Part shown: positions 6,646 through 7,125 of the stretch, in pieces | Layout of the letters: each line of letters starts with the position of its first letter | How positions within the stretch are numbered: position 1 is the first letter of the stretch | NCBI GenBank assembly: GCA_002358965.1 | Contig: DEPW01000059.1 | Location: 1-7,125, forward strand | Source of the DNA: Bacteroidales bacterium UBA3382 | Lineage (GTDB): Bacteria > Bacteroidota > Bacteroidia > Bacteroidales > UBA932 | Direction of reading: 5' to 3' | DNA length: 7,125 nt | Program-made: the position numbers and the translations under genes | The notes under the pieces: generated by a model | What the model was told of the DNA's origin: nothing | What the model saw: only the letters and a program-made list of their open reading frames with translations | Databases searched by the model: none

Positions 6646-7125
6646 TCAGACAGCCACGGGAGCCTTTATGGCAGGCCACGGATCGTATCCTTCGAGGGTG
6701 AAATCCTCATATTCGAATGAGAATATGTCCTTTGCCTCGGGATTGATTTTCATTACAGGCAGCTTGCGCGGCTCGCGTGAGAGTTGCAGGTCAACCTGCT
6801 CGAAATGGTTCAGATAGATATGCGCGTCCCCGAAAGTATGTACGAAATCCCCTGCCTTGTAGCCGCACACCTGTGCCATCATCATGGTCAGCAGCGCGTA
6901 GGAGGCTATGTTGAAAGGCACGCCGAGGAACAGATCCGCGCTCCTCTGATAGAGCTGGCAGGAGAGCCGCCCGTCGGCCACATAAAACTGGAACAGCGTG
7001 TGACAAGGAGGCAGGGCCATCTTGTCGACTTCGGCCACATTCCAGGCCGAAACGATATGGCGGCGCGAATCAGGATTGCGTTTCAGCGAATCGGCTACGG
7101 CCGACAACTGGTCTATGACCGTCCC
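6646..7125 (-). CDS. thyA: Thymidylate synthase, C-terminal 159 residues (partial, 5' end off the right edge)
   Basis: Makes dTMP from dUMP using methylene-tetrahydrofolate as carbon and hydride donor, producing dihydrofolate for FolA. The frame is open to the right edge and ends at the TGA in 6646-6648. Visible family motifs in order are PDSRRHI (the Arg pair that helps hold the dUMP phosphate), the active-site loop LPPCHTLFQFY with the catalytic Cys (codon 7003-7005), YQRSADLFLGVPFNIASYALL, the dUMP-binding segment GDAHIYLNH with the conserved His and Tyr, LQLSREP, and the C-terminal DPWPAIKAPVAV that closes over the active site. By alignment from memory with the 264-residue E. coli enzyme, roughly the first 105 residues are missing. 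An in-frame TTG at 7105-7107 is internal and not the start. It is the upstream partner of folA in a probable thyA-folA operon. Confidence 0.98.
   Translation of the reverse strand, partial: GTVIDQLSAVADSLKRNPDSRRHIVSAWNVAEVDKMALPPCHTLFQFYVADGRLSCQLYQRSADLFLGVPFNIASYALLTMMMAQVCGYKAGDFVHTFGDAHIYLNHFEQVDLQLSREPRKLPVMKINPEAKDIFSFEYEDFTLEGYDPWPAIKAPVAV

Overview
The window looks like chromosomal DNA from a member of the Bacteroidota, most likely the order Bacteroidales. The pointers are MutS with Bacteroidota-style motifs (Walker A reading GPNMAGKSALLRQ), a Bacteroidota-type YfhO-family membrane protein, TAnnTTTG promoter boxes, and start codons with A/T-rich leaders and no clear Shine-Dalgarno sequence. 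Coding DNA is moderately GC-rich and the one long intergenic gap is AT-rich. I cannot fix the genus; an Alistipes-like or related gut lineage would fit.

Layout: (1) 1-2006, minus strand: the first 668 codons of mutS, cut by the left edge just after the Walker A region. (2) 2007-2359: a divergent intergenic region of 353 bp with one promoter-like box facing each way. (3) 2360-3667 and 3672-6140, plus strand: a two-gene unit, a GT4-like glycosyltransferase followed 4 bp later by a 14-TM YfhO-family protein. (4) 6106-6621, minus strand: folA (dihydrofolate reductase), whose 3' end overlaps the 3' end of the YfhO-family gene by 35 bp. (5) 6646-7125, minus strand: the C-terminal 159 codons of thyA (thymidylate synthase), 24 bp upstream of folA and cut by the right edge.

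How the genes work together: thyA and folA form the usual thymidylate cycle pair. ThyA oxidises methylene-tetrahydrofolate to dihydrofolate while making dTMP, and FolA regenerates tetrahydrofolate. MutS starts mismatch repair and is transcribed away from the glycosyltransferase gene. The glycosyltransferase/YfhO pair probably acts in building or decorating a cell-envelope glycan, but substrate and product cannot be read from the sequence. No tRNA, rRNA, CRISPR array, insertion sequence or phage gene was seen. Most of the window is housekeeping DNA; the least understood part is the glycosyltransferase/YfhO pair.
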